64,000 bases of DNA from Arcuatula senhousia. Lineage: Eukaryota; Mollusca; Bivalvia; Mytilida; Mytilidae. Shown here one piece after another: positions 33,710 through 44,500 of the stretch. The translations under genes and the position numbers were made by a program. The stretch spans positions 57,572,686 through 57,636,685 of the forward strand of contig OZ020306.1 of the NCBI GenBank assembly GCA_963971305.1, in the 5' to 3' direction. The notes beneath the pieces are model-generated. The model saw only the letters and a program-made list of their open reading frames with translations. It did not search any database and had not been told where the DNA came from. Each line of letters starts with the position of its first letter. The first letter of the stretch is position 1.

Positions 33710-34683
33710 CCCGTGCGGGGCCCGGGTGTCGAATAGGCCCGCAGCAGAGCCTAGCGTGTCGTAAAAGGCGACTAAGGGTCTTGGGATTCTGACGTCGGGT
33801 CAGTGCTCAGCCCACAGAGCGACCAAGTGTGTACCCTAGGTGGCTGAATAGGGTAGCCCTCGTCCGCGGGGGTTGTCAGGTCTATAATACGGAAACCCGG
33901 CCAACGTGTGTGAAGAGTGCCACGCTTCATGCACGTAAAAGACCCCTTTGTGGACCGCCAAGTAGTGCACCACATAGGCTAAATTTTCCGTCCCTACCCA
34001 CCTCTCCCCTTTTCCTGTGGTTCTTCAAAATTTACCGGTCCTTTGTTTCCTATCCCATCCCCATTTTTCATTAATCATCATCATTTCATGTTCATTTTAT
34101 CACCGTCCCGTGCGGGGCCCGGGTGGCGAATAGGCCCGCAGCAGAGCCTAGCTTGTCGTAAGAGGCGACTAAGGGTCTTGGGATTCTGACGTCGGGTCAG
34201 TGCTCAGCCCACAGAGCGACCAAGTGTGTACCCTAGGTGGCTGAATAGGGTGGCCCTCGTCCGCGGGGGTTGTCAGGTCTATAATACGGAAACTCTGACC
34301 GCCGACCATAGTGGGCCAACGTGTGTGGAGAGTGCCACGCTTCATGCACGTAAAAGACCCCTTTGTGGACCGCCAAGTAGTGCACCACATAGGCTAAATT
34401 TTCCGCCCCTACCCACCTCTCCCATTTTCCTGTGGTTCTTCAAAATTTACCGGTCCTTTGTTTCCCATCCCACCCCCATATTTCATTCATCATCATCATT
34501 TCATGTTCATTTTATCACCCTTTGCATGTTCATCGCCTGTAAATAACCTATATAGCGTTGCACGGGCGTAGAACACCAACTCACTCACTCACTCATTTTA
34601 TCACCCTTTTCATGTTCATCGCCTGTAAATAACCTATATAGCGTTGCACGGGCGTAAAACACCAACTCACTCACTCTCTCACT
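33710..34683 (+). repeat. SINE-like family A, interrupted by a second family A copy
   Basis: The outer SINE runs 33710-34104 and resumes 34594-34683 with its TCAC-type tail. Its own TSD is AAACAAGAAAA (33697-33707, 34684-34694). It has lost a short segment (CCCTGACCGCC... region) near 33898. Confidence 0.88.
34105..34593 (+). repeat. SINE-like family A nested in another family A copy, 12-bp TSD
   Basis: CATTTTATCACC flanks it (34093-34104, 34594-34605), a duplicate of the host SINE's own 3' region. Full-length with CCCGTGCGGGGCCCGGG start and TCACTCACTCACTC tail. Same orientation as its host. Confidence 0.9.
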
Positions 34684-34714
34684 AAACAAGAAAAAACATA
34701 CATTTATTTTAAGT

Positions 34715-35085
34715 GATTAGTTAGTTAGTTAGTTATTGCTTTGCTCCCAAGCAGCACGATTTCGGCTATATCCGGGAGATGAACATGAAAGTGGTGATAC
34801 AATAAACATGAAATGATGATGAAATGGGGACACAGGGCCAATCGGGTAGGAGAGTTTTGACTGCCACTGGGAATAGGAGTGATGGGTAGGGTCGGGAAAT
34901 TTAACCTCCTGCATGGGGATCCTATGGGTCCTACTCTTACCGAGATCTGCAGCAGGGTTCTTTAACGTGCGAGGAACGTGACATTTTTCACAACACGGTG
35001 CACCACTATGGTTTTCGGTCAGGTTTTCCGCATTATCGCCTGACGACCCCGCATCTCTCGATGTCAGGGCTGCCCCATTCAACCA
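34715..35085 (-). repeat. SINE-like family B, 5'-truncated
   Basis: TAAC-type tail at the left (TTAGTTAGTTAGTTAG), family body up to GGGGCAGCCCTGACATCG, then stops before the 5' module. TTAAGTGATT on the left and TTAAATGATT on the right are compatible with a short TSD carrying one change. Confidence 0.8.
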
Positions 35086-35182
35086 TTAAATGATTTTTAA
35101 TGTTTCAGGAATCTTCAAAAAAATAATAAAGTAGGATATACATGTATCTGCAGTAAGATATAGAAGACAAATGGTTCAATTA

Positions 35183-36127
35183 AAGAGATAGGGTTAGGAT
35201 TACTATTATATCTTACAATTAGGGTTATGGTTAGTGAAAACCTTCAATTAGAGTTGAGGTTTATTTTTTCTCAGTATTCATTTTTTTTTTATTGTTATTG
35301 GATTCTAAGATCCGAATGGAAGAATAAATTAAGTGTCATAAGACATGGTTAAATGTTTCGTATTTGAAATGTCTGTATATTTCGATATATCCTGCAACAA
35401 CATTGGCGAGTATAAAAAATTATGAAAAGGGTCAGTTCAAAACCGTATAATAAGGGTTAGGGTTAGTGTAAAACATATAATGAAGGTTAGGTTTAGTATA
35501 AAACACACAATTTGGGTTAGGGGTTAGCATATTAAGATACACCTAAGGTTAAGATTAGTACAAAATCATACAATTAGGGGTAGGGTCGATACATTTCTGG
35601 TAAAAGTTAGTACAAAACGTATAATTAGGGTTACGGTTATGGTCTGTGAAAACACAAAGTTGAGGGTAGGAGTTGGACCAAAAATAATTTATGGTAAGGG
35701 TTATTACCAGAACATACAATAAGGGTTCGAGTTAGTATACAAACATAAAATTAGGGTTAGGGTTAGTGTAAAACATGAAATTATGGTTAGGTTGAGTATT
35801 AAACACACAATTAGGGTTAGGGTATATTAAACACACAATTAGGGTTATGGGTTGGCATATTTAGATACACTTAGGGTAAGGGTTAGTACAAAATCATACA
35901 TTTAGGGTTAGGGTCAATGAAAACACAAAATAAGGGGTAGGGGTGAGTACAAAGAGATACATTTCAGGTAAAGGTTAGTACACAAACGTACAATTAGAGT
36001 TGCGGTTAGGGTCTGTGAAAACACAAAGTTAGGGGTAGGGGTTGGACCAAAAATATACTTTTACGGTAAGGGTTAGTACAAAACATAGAATTAGGATTAG
36101 GGTTAGTGTAAAACATAGAATGGTTTG
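35183..36127 (+). repeat. Degenerate TTAGGG-rich minisatellite
   Basis: Irregular units of about 30-40 bp combine AATTAGGGTTAGGGTTAG with GTACAAAACATACAATT-like spacers. TTAGGG is the animal telomere repeat, but here the units are interspersed and mutated, so this is interstitial telomere-like or minisatellite DNA. Confidence 0.75.
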
Positions 36128-36221
36128 CGGTCAGGTTTTCCGCATTATCGTCTGACGACCCCGCATCTCTCGATGTCAGGGCTGCCCCATTCAACCACCT
36201 GGGGCACACATCCCAGTCGCT
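36128..36221 (-). repeat. SINE-like family B fragment
   Basis: 94 bp matching the middle of family B (TTTGCGGTCAGGTTTTCCGC, CATCTCTCGATGTCAGGG). It sits between the TTAGGG-rich block and the RT fragment, without ends or duplications. Confidence 0.75.
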
Positions 36222-36890
36222 GGCCTTCCCTTATGTAGTTGTCTTTGTTTGAAATGCATAGTGTTGAGTTCTTGTCAGCTTTTGCTATTACTATATTTGA
36301 GTTGATTTTTAGATTTAGTAATGCCATGCGTTCTTCGTGTGTTAGATTTGGTTTAGTTTTTCTGGGTTCTATTTTACTAAGTTCGATTTTGGTTAGGAAT
36401 ATATAATTTTCAATTGCTTCCGTCGAGTATGGTGGATTATAACCCGTGTTTATATAAAATGGATGTTTTTGATATGGCGTGCCATCGTCGAATTGATATG
36501 TGCAACGGAGTTTTCTGGCAAATTCGTTAAAATCATTCATAGTGTCCGTTAGGATATTTTTTGTTGATTGAGTTTTGCAAGTACTAAAATTTCTGAATCC
36601 GTAATGTTATGGTCAGAAAAATTTCGTGTGAAGGCCTTGGCTTTCTCAATATTGTTGGTATAATTAATATTCCGAACGTGTGTTTTATAGGCTTTAAGTT
36701 TCTGTTTGTATTTGATTGATTTTTTGTTTTTATCCAATCTGCGAGGCATGTTGTGATGTCTATCAGATGTTAGAATGTTGATCGGATGTCGTTTGTAAGA
36801 TGTTATATAGCCACCAGTGAGGTGTTGACGGATGTAATGCCAAGCCAATCATTTTCATTGCCGAGGAGGAGAAGTGTTTATTGTTAGAAT
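36222..36890 (-). pseudogene. Penelope-like element, amino-terminal part
   Basis: The minus strand encodes, in two frames split near 36545, MPRRLDKNKKSIKYKQ..., NITDSEILVLAKLN, then FARKLRCTYQFDDGTP, KHPFYINTGYNPPYS, NLTHEERMALLNLK and IVIAKADKNSTLCIS, ending NYIREGQRL. The ADK-N-S and N-YI-EG-R motifs precede the RT core in Penelope-like proteins. The element is cut at exactly that point by a SINE B fragment, so the catalytic palm is missing. The upstream half (to 36848) and downstream half need a frameshift to join. Confidence 0.7.
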
Positions 36891-37150
36891 AGTAAATGGG
36901 TTTGTTTATTAATGAGCTAATATGTAATTGCCGATTAATTATAGATTTGGTATAATGTTTTGAATATACGTGTAGAGTTTGACATGTAATATGTTTGTAC
37001 GTTGTTTGGATAAAAGTGTGTTAAATATTAAGAAGAGTTAAAATATAAGATAAACTTACTGTAAGAAAAAGAAAGAATAATCCGTTTAAATTTAATAGGC
37101 ACATCGTAATTAATTAACACAAAATTCAATTATTTTAAGAGTAAGTCCAC
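36891..37150. other. Unassigned sequence
   Basis: AT-rich; no feature supported. Confidence 0.35.
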
Positions 37151-37154
37151 AGAA

Positions 37155-37415
37155 TTAGTATTTTCTTCCAGGTTTTGCTGGTCGTTTGCCGTAAGGAGTT
37201 GATCTGTTGAAGGTTCTTTTGTGATTCCGATTTTTACTGTCAAGTTCATTTACACTTTTTTGAACTTCGTTATCCCATTTGGTAGTGAGGTTGTTCAGTT
37301 CAGTGTGGAACTCGGAAAGGTCCTCTGGTATGGTATTTTGATATGGCGTGCCAAACAGACACTGCAGATAACAATCTTTCCGCAACGATGCCTTAAACTC
37401 GCTTTGAAGAAGCAT
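37155..37415 (-). CDS. Small basic ORF upstream of the Penelope-like fragment
   Basis: 86 codons with a coiled-coil-like middle (LSEFHTELNNLTTKWDNEV) and a basic tail ending KRPAKPGRKY. It lies upstream, on the same strand, of the RT fragment at 36.2-36.9 kb. Both encode a GTPYQ motif within a shared about 18-base stretch, so it could be a leader ORF of the same element family. Function unknown. Confidence 0.4.
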   Translation of the reverse strand: MLLQSEFKASLRKDCYLQCLFGTPYQNTIPEDLSEFHTELNNLTTKWDNEVQKSVNELDSKNRNHKRTFNRSTPYGKRPAKPGRKY

Positions 37416-37479
37416 ACTCTAGAATCCAACAGCAACATGAACAACAGCTCTGAGATTATTGGCAAGAGACATACAATAG

Positions 37480-37977
37480 TTTGTTTTCCGAGCCGACTTG
37501 GACTTTTTAAGGGTTAACAATGGGAAATTTTTCGTAACAGTTTTCTCAGGAAGTATTAATTTAAGGGTTCTGAAATTTTGTATGCAGCCTCCAGCATTTG
37601 TCCCATACGTTGTCTCTTGATTTCAGGTTTGTCGAACATCTACTTCCTATTTTACGACTTAGTCATATTTCCTGCCATAGGGTCAACAGTCTTCGAAATT
37701 AGGCTGGATCAAGTGGAAATATCCACCAAAACTTTATTAGGTCCAGTTAAATTTTGCAATATTTTATATTGGACAGATAGGAAAAATTTGTTTAATTTGA
37801 TGAAAACACTGGACTCCTCTTTCCAATTTCTTTGACTTGGTCAATGGTAAAATTTTCATAACACTTTTCTCAGGAACTATTAATCATAGGGTTCTGGAAA
37901 TTTGTATGCTGCCTCAAGTAGGGGTCAAATAAGTTGGCTCCCTGTTTCAGGTTTGTCGGACATCTCCTTCCTGTTGT
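37480..37977 (+). repeat. Tandem repeat, left part, interrupted by a SINE
   Basis: Repeated blocks GTAACAGTTTTCTCAGGAA, GGTTCTGRAATTTGTATGC and CAGGTTTGTCGGACATCT, related to the 171-bp tandem at 31.5 kb. It resumes at 39849 after the SINE. Confidence 0.6.
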
Positions 37978-38590
37978 CCCGTGCGGGGCCCGGGTGGCAA
38001 ATCGGCCCGCAGCAGAGCTTAGCTTGTCGTAAGAGGCGACTAAGGGTCTTGGGATTCTGACGTCGGGTCAGTGCTCAGCCCACAGAGCGACCAAGTGTGT
38101 ACCCTAGGTGGCTGAATAGGGCAGCCCTCGTCCGCGGGGGTGGTCAGGTCTATAATACGGAAACCCTGACCGCCGACCATAGTGGGCCAACGTGTGTGAA
38201 GAGTGCCACGCTTCATGCACGTAAAAGACCCCTTTGTGGACCGCCAAGTAGTGCACCACATAGGCTAAATTTTCAGCCCCTACCCACCTCTCCCCTTTTC
38301 CTGTGTTTCTTCAAAATTTGTCCCACCCCATTCCCATATTTCATTTATCATCATCATTTCATGTTCATTTTATCATCCGGCACCAACACTTTTGAGTTGG
38401 AGAATACATCAAAGCTTTAAATTATCCGTCTAAATTTCAAAATTGTCTAAACCCTAAGGTTCTTCCTACCCCAGACATAGGTTGAATATCTTAGTAATAA
38501 TTTGGTTCCCCAGTTTGGTATTTTTGGTTATACTGTTCTATGCTCTTCATATTCATACAGTGTTTGGCATTTTCAATATTTTTGGTAGAG

Positions 38591-38632
38591 CGCCTCTGAT
38601 GAGTCTTGAATAGACGAAACGCGCGTCAGGCG
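38591..38632 (+). ncRNA. Hammerhead ribozyme, unit 1
   Basis: Stem I CGCCU/AGGCG, core CUGAUGA, stem II GUCU-UGAAU-AGAC, GAAA, minimal stem III (A-C, loop GCGC, G-U), then UC and the cleavage point between 38627 and 38628. All conserved core positions are present. A stem III this short is typical of Penelope/retrozyme hammerheads, which usually cut best as tandem dimers. Confidence 0.93.
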
Positions 38633-38948
38633 TAGCAAAGTTTATTGTCTGGAACTTTGTTGTCATTTGTATTTCGAACACACGTGAAGGTTAGCACTGC
38701 TGGTGGAGTGTAAATTCCCCGAGGTTAACCCGCTCCGGCACCAACACTTTTGAGTTGGAGAATACATCAAAGCTTTAAATTATCCGTCTAAATTTCAAAA
38801 TTGTCTAAACCCTAAGGTTCTTCCTACCCCAGACATAGGTTGAATATCTTAGTAATAATTTGGTTCCCCAGTTTGGTATTTTTGGTTATACTGTTCTATG
38901 CTCTTCATATTCATACAGTGTTTGGCATTTTCAATATTTTTGGTAGAG

Positions 38949-38990
38949 CGCCTCTGATGAGTCTTGAATAGACGAAACGCGCGTCAGGCG
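38949..38990 (+). ncRNA. Hammerhead ribozyme, unit 2
   Basis: Identical motif set to unit 1, exactly 358 bp downstream; predicted cleavage between 38985 and 38986. Confidence 0.93.
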
Positions 38991-39306
38991 TAGCAAAATT
39001 TATTGTCTGGAACTTTGTTGTCATTTGTATTTCGAACACACGTGAAGGTTAGCACTGCTGGTGGAGTGTAAATTCCCCGAGGTTAGCCCGCTCCTGCACC
39101 AACACTTTTGAGTTGGAGAATACATCAAAGCTTTAAATTATCCGTCTAAATTTCAAAATTGTCTAAACCCTAAGGTTCTTCCTACCCCAGACATAGGTTG
39201 AATATCTTAGTAATAATTTGGTTCCCCAGTTTGGTATTTTTGGTTATACTGTTCTATGCTCTTCATATTCATACAGTGTTTGGCATTTTCAATATTTTTG
39301 GTAGAG

Positions 39307-39348
39307 CGCCTCTGATGAGTCTTGAATAGACGAAACGCGCGTCAGGCG
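39307..39348 (+). ncRNA. Hammerhead ribozyme, unit 3
   Basis: Identical motif set, another 358 bp downstream; predicted cleavage between 39343 and 39344. Confidence 0.93.
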
Positions 39349-39664
39349 TAGCAAAATTTATTGTCTGGAACTTTGTTGTCATTTGTATTTCGAACACACG
39401 TGAAGGTTAGCACTGCTGGTGGAGTGTAAATTCCCCGAGGTTAGCCCGCTCCGGCACCAACACTTTTGAGTTGGAGAATACATCAAAGCTTTAAATTATC
39501 CGTCTAAATTTCAAAATTGTCTAAACCCTAAGGTTCTTCCTACCCCAGACATAGGTTGAATATCTTAGTAATAATTTGGTTCCCCAGTTTGGTATTTTTG
39601 GTTATACTGTTCTATGCTCTTCATATTCATACAGTGTTTGGCATTTTCAATATTTTTGGTAGAG

Positions 39665-39706
39665 CGCCTCTGATGAGTCTTGAATAGACGAAACGCGCGT
39701 CAGGCG
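39665..39706 (+). ncRNA. Hammerhead ribozyme, unit 4 (partial monomer)
   Basis: Complete ribozyme in the truncated last monomer; predicted cleavage between 39701 and 39702. The monomer stops 42 bp later at the SINE junction. Confidence 0.92.
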
Positions 39707-39848
39707 TAGCAAAATTTATTGTCTGGAACTTTGTTGTCATTTGTATTCCATGTTCATTTTATCATCCTTTCCATGTTCATCGCCTGTAAATAACCTATAT
39801 AGCGTTGCACGGGCGTAAAACACAAACTCACTCACTCTCCTTCCTGTT

Positions 39849-40085
39849 TTACAACTTACTCATTTTTCCTACCATAGGGTCAATTGAGAAATTTCCGTTA
39901 CACTTTTCTCAGAAACTACTATTCATAGGGACTCCAGTAGGGGTGCCATAAATTGTCTCCCATTTTCAGGTTTGTCGGACACCTACTTCCTGTTATAAGA
40001 CTTACTCATTTTCCTCCACTCGTGTAGAAATCCAACATTTTCAAAATTGCTCCCACAATAACTTTTCTTCTGGTTAACCAAATGA
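39849..40085 (+). repeat. Tandem repeat, right part after the SINE
   Basis: Continues the blocks seen at 37480-37977 (CACTTTTCTCAGAAACTA, CAGGTTTGTCGGACACCTAC). Confidence 0.55.
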
Positions 40086-40113
40086 TGTTAAATTTTACAA
40101 CAATGTTTCATAA

Positions 40114-40556
40114 CACAAGAGGCTAAATCGCTCACCTGGTCTTGATGTCAACCCTATATTTTGTAGAGCTAAATGAGCTGAACATTTAAGCACCTTTAAG
40201 GGGCTGTAACCCCTATAAGGGGTAATCTGACAATTTGGACCAAATGGAGACTTTTATAAAACTTTTGATGCTGAAGCAGTAGGGTGGCATCAGATTTCAT
40301 CTATCTCTTATACTTTTTGATTTACAAGCCAAAAACAGTAGTCTGACCCCCTGGTCTATTTTTAGCAACGGCGGCCATGTTTGTCGACGAAACAAAAATC
40401 CCCACATCAGTTCTGTGGGGGACACCCTAAAGTACCACCAGACCAAATTTGGTTTGAATCTGTGCAGCAGTTTCAGAGGAGAAGTTTGAAGAAAAGTTAG
40501 ACGACGGACGCCAAGTGATGGCAATAGCTCACATGGCCTTTGGCAAGGTGAGCTAA
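40114..40556 (+). repeat. AGCTCACC-type repeat, internally deleted
   Basis: Begins ACAAGAGGCTAAATCGCTC (the GGCTCC palindrome partly deleted), keeps one monomer, and ends AGACGACGGACGCCAAGTGA and GGCAAGGTGAGCT. About 440 bp, the shortest two-ended copy here. Confidence 0.7.
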
Positions 40557-40597
40557 TAAAAGGATGAATGGGATTGATTTTGGGGGTCTACTCTTTA

Positions 40598-41577
40598 CAT
40601 TCCGAATCCTGTCCGTTGCTTCAAATGCCAACGTTTTGGCCATGGTAAATCTACCTGCAAGGGCAAGGAGCGATGCGTTAGATGTAGTGAAGAAGGTCAC
40701 TCTGACTTCAATTGTCAAAATTCTTCAAAGTGCGTTAACTGCGATGGCGACCACTTTTCTTCTTCAAACAAATGTCCCACCTTTCTTCGTGAAAAAGAAA
40801 TTCAAAAATTAAAGACCGAAAAAAACATTACGTACCAGGAAGCCCGTCGAGAGGTCACTGCCTCGAATGCTGCAACTCCATCCAGATCGTACGCTGAGGC
40901 TGCTAAAAGTTCTTTCACCTATGGGTGGCAAACCATGTATACCTGGCCCGAGGGTGAAAGTAAGCCCCGTACATGCAACACCAATGGATGGATGTTTGGA
41001 GCAGACTGCTTTGTTGATGACATACCGAAAAGCTGTATTAAATATGCGAAAATATGCGAAAAAGCCTTGGAAAGAACTTGACAAGTCACACCCCCCTCCA
41101 CGAAAGTCAACTCTTGGTCCAGACAATGACTCACTTGTTGATGAAAGTTTATTTATAACACCTCGCGAATCAACTTGGAAAGGGTTTGGGGTTCCAACCA
41201 GAGCCTCTCGTCCTCGTTCGTCATCACCTGCTCTTCCTACACAACAATCTACACCATCTTCTGCTTCTTCCAAACAGAAGCAACAATCATCCAAATCGTC
41301 GTCTGCTGCTCAACCTTCCAGTAGACAGCACCGACCTGCACATTCAGGAAGACGTCAGAACTCGTCGCAGCAGACGTCTCCTCTTAAGTCACGTCGATCA
41401 AAGGCCGAACGGGATGCAATATACATGCATAACCGGTTCGGCTCTCTTGTCGATGACATTGAGTCTGATATGGATCTTTCGGAAACACCGATCGACCGAT
41501 CCCAGAGCCATTCTCCACACAGGAGTAGTAGGCGATCTCTCGGTAGAATTTCCGATCCTTCGCAGACTAAAAAATGA
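40598..41577 (+). pseudogene. LINE ORF1 (Gag-like, CCHC), truncated and frameshifted
   Basis: It encodes the C-terminal part of a nucleic-acid-binding ORF1p: three zinc knuckles (CFKCQRFGHGKSTC, CVRCSEEGHSDFNC, CVNCDGDHFSSSNKC), then YGWQTMYTWPEGE and a Ser/Gln/Arg-rich tail ending LGRISDPSQTKK. The N-terminus is lost by 5' truncation. A perfect 10-bp tandem duplication (AATATGCGAA at 41041-41060) shifts the frame within the SCIKYAKK region; the related copy at 58.97-60.50 kb has no duplication there. The stop codon overlaps the ORF2 start as ATGA. Confidence 0.88.
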
Positions 41578-44500
41578 GTACCATCATTCAATGGAACTGT
41601 CGAGGTCTTAAGGCCAATTTTCTTGAATTACAACTTTTAGTACAATCTTTAGATCCAACTGTCTTTTGTCTTCAGGAAACACATCTCAAGGAAACTGACA
41701 TCATTTCCTTGAAAGGTTATTCAATGTACAGTACGTTTTCTAATACTGAGCGAGCTGCTGGTGGATCCTCCATTTTAGTTAAAGACAGAGTTCTTCATAG
41801 TTCTATTCCTTTAACTACAGATCTGCAGGCAGTTGCCGTTCGGGTTTCATTACATCAAACAGTCACATTATGCTCAATATACGTACCACCCAATACTAAT
41901 TTAACATTAGCACAACTTAAACAATTAACCGATCAGCTCCCTGCTCCATATATGGTATTGGGAGACTTTAATGCTCACAATCCATTGTGGGGCAGCGTTA
42001 ACATTAATGATAAGGGTAAAAAGATTGAAGACTTTTTGTCAAAAGAATCTCTTTGTATCTTCAATGACGGCTCCTCTACTTTTTTACATTCTGGTAATGG
42101 AACATATTCATCGATCGATCTTTCCATTTGTGATCCTTCTCTTTTAACAGACTTCTCGTGGCAAGTCCATGACGATCTTTGTGGAAGTGATCACTTTCCT
42201 ATCATTTTAAAAGATCTTTTTGGTGAACCTGAGCAAAGAATTCCTCGTTATAAACTAGAAAAAGCCGATTGGCAAAAATTTTCAATGCTTTGTTCAGAAA
42301 AATTAAGACCAGAACTTTTTACTGAAACTAAGGAACCAATATCTGTATTCAATGAAACCCTTATCTCTATAGCTGATGAAACAATCCCTAAGACCTCGGC
42401 ATTTCCAAAAAAACTAAACAAACCCTGGTTTACTGACGAGTGTGGCAAGGCTATCGGCGATAGAAATAAAGCTCAAAATCATTTTAAAAACCACCAAACT
42501 AAAGAAAATTTAAGCAATTTTAGAATATTTCGGGCAAAGGCAAGACGAACATGCAAACAAACAAGAAGAACATCCTGGAAAAAATTTGTATCTGGTTTAA
42601 CCTCTCGAACTCCCATGAATAAAATTTGGAACTTCATTCAGAAAATGAAAGGTAAAAACTCAAAATCATCTGTTAAGCATCTTAATGTTGGCAATTCCAC
42701 TTTAACATCTGAACAAGATATTGCCAACAAATTAGCTGAGACCTTTGCAAAACATTCATCTTCATCCAATTACAAGCCTGATTTTCAAAAATTTAAACAA
42801 ACAGCTGAGAAAACCAAATTAAACTTTAATTCTGACAACTCCGAAAGCTACAACTCTCCTTTTTCGTTGGATGAACTCAAAACTTCTTTAAGTAAAGCAC
42901 ATGATACGGCCTGTGGCCCCGACAATATCCATTATCAGCTTCTAAAACATCTTCCTGATATATCGATGAATACTCTTTTAAATTTAATGAACGATGTTTG
43001 GATAAATGGTAAATTGCCAGAAATATGGAAGCTTGCCACTGTTGTTCCTATCCCCAAACCAGGGAAGGATCATACAGATGCTTCCAACTATCGTCCGATA
43101 GCCTTGACAAGCTGCGTCTGTAAGACTCTTGAACGTATGATCAATGATCGGCTTGTTTGGTTCCTCGAGTCCAATGGGCTCATTTCGAATATCCAGTGTG
43201 GTTTTCGCCAAGGCAGGAGCACACAAGATCATTTGGTCCGTTTTGAGTCTTTTCTTCGAAACGCTTTCGCGAAGAACGAACATGTGGTGTCTATCTTTTT
43301 CGATCTCGAAAAAGCTTATGACACCACATGGAAGTATGGTATTTTAAAAGACATTTCTGATATGGGGTTGAAGGGAAGGTTACCGAACTTTTTGGCCGAC
43401 TTCCTTTCTGATAGACATTTCAACGTTAAAGTTAATAAAACATTATCTGAAGAGTTTGACCAGGAAATGGGTGTTCCTCAAGGTAGTATTCTTTCTGTCA
43501 CTCTCTTCAGTATCAAAATAAATAGTATTGCCAAAGTTTTGAAAGATAATATTGAAGGTTCCTTATATGTTGATGACTTTTTAATATGCTACAGTGCCAA
43601 AAATATGAACACTATCGAAAGGCAACTACAACTATGCCTTAATCGAATTGAAAAATGGGCCTCTGAAAACGGCTTTAAGTTTTCAGAAAGTAAAACTGTT
43701 GCTATGCATTTTTGTAAAAAGCGAAAACTCCATCCTGATCCAGATCTTTATTTATATGATAAAAAAATTAAAATAGTCGAAGAATCGAAATTCCTTGGTG
43801 TTCTTTTTGATAAAAAACTTTCCTTTCTACCCCATATCAAAATGCTAAAATCAAGATGCCTCAAGGCTCTTGATATTATTAAAGTTGTCTCCAGTACTGA
43901 CTGGGGAGCTGATAAATCTGTTCTTTTAAATTTGTACAGGTCTCTTGTGAGATCGAAATTGGATTATGGTTCTACTGTGTATGGATCAGCTAAAAAGTCA
44001 TATTTACAAATTTTAGATGCTGTCCATCATCAGGGGTTGCGACTTTGCCTCGGTGCATACAGGACATCTCCTATTGAGAGCCTGTATGCGGAGGCAAATG
44101 AACCATCCCTGAAACATCGTAGAATAAAACTCGGTCTCCAATATGCTACAAAGCTGAAGGCTTTCCCTGGGAACCCTGCCCACGACTGTGTTTTCAATCC
44201 ACCTCTTAAAACTGTTTATGAAAAACATGAAAATAAAACTCCTCCATTTGGCATTCGTATTGCACCACATTTAGCTAATCTTAATATTGATTTGGAAACA
44301 ATTAAACCTGTTACACTGTTGAAGTTTCCACCCTGGGAACTTTTAAAACCTGAATTTAATTTTGATCTTCGTAAACATAAAAAGTCTGAAACAAATCATT
44401 TGCTTATTCAACAAGATTACTGTGAAATTAAATCTAGATATCCTGATTTTCTGACTGTTTATACAGATGGCTCTAAAGATGGTGATAGCGTTGCATCTGC

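Larger units (their letters stand above)
38379..39748 (+). mobile_element. Hammerhead retrozyme array: 3.83 monomers of 358 bp with 19-bp TSD
   Basis: Three complete units (from 38379, 38737 and 39095) and one 296-bp partial unit (from 39453) are almost identical. Each unit contains one hammerhead ribozyme (listed separately). The array is flanked by CATGTTCATTTTATCATCC at 38360-38378 and 39749-39767. Other copies of the same SINE, for example at 46.69 kb, contain this 19-mer once, which supplies the empty site. Tandem non-coding units with type I hammerheads match the retrozymes described in bivalves and other animals, thought to be moved through circular or multimeric RNA by Penelope-like RTs. 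No ORF is present, so it is non-autonomous. Confidence 0.93.
37978..39836 (+). repeat. SINE-like family A carrying a hammerhead-repeat insertion
   Basis: The SINE starts CCCGTGCGGGGCCCGGG and ends with a TCACTC tail; CTCCTTCCTGTT flanks it (37964-37975, 39837-39848). Its 3' region is split by a 1,370-bp insertion at 38379-39748. The SINE is therefore older than the hammerhead array. Confidence 0.9.

Noticed and set aside
40867..41294. Antisense and alternate-frame ORFs across the LINE (for example 40809-41294 minus)
   Set aside because: Shadows of ORF1/ORF2; the zinc knuckles and enzyme motifs lie in the sense frames.
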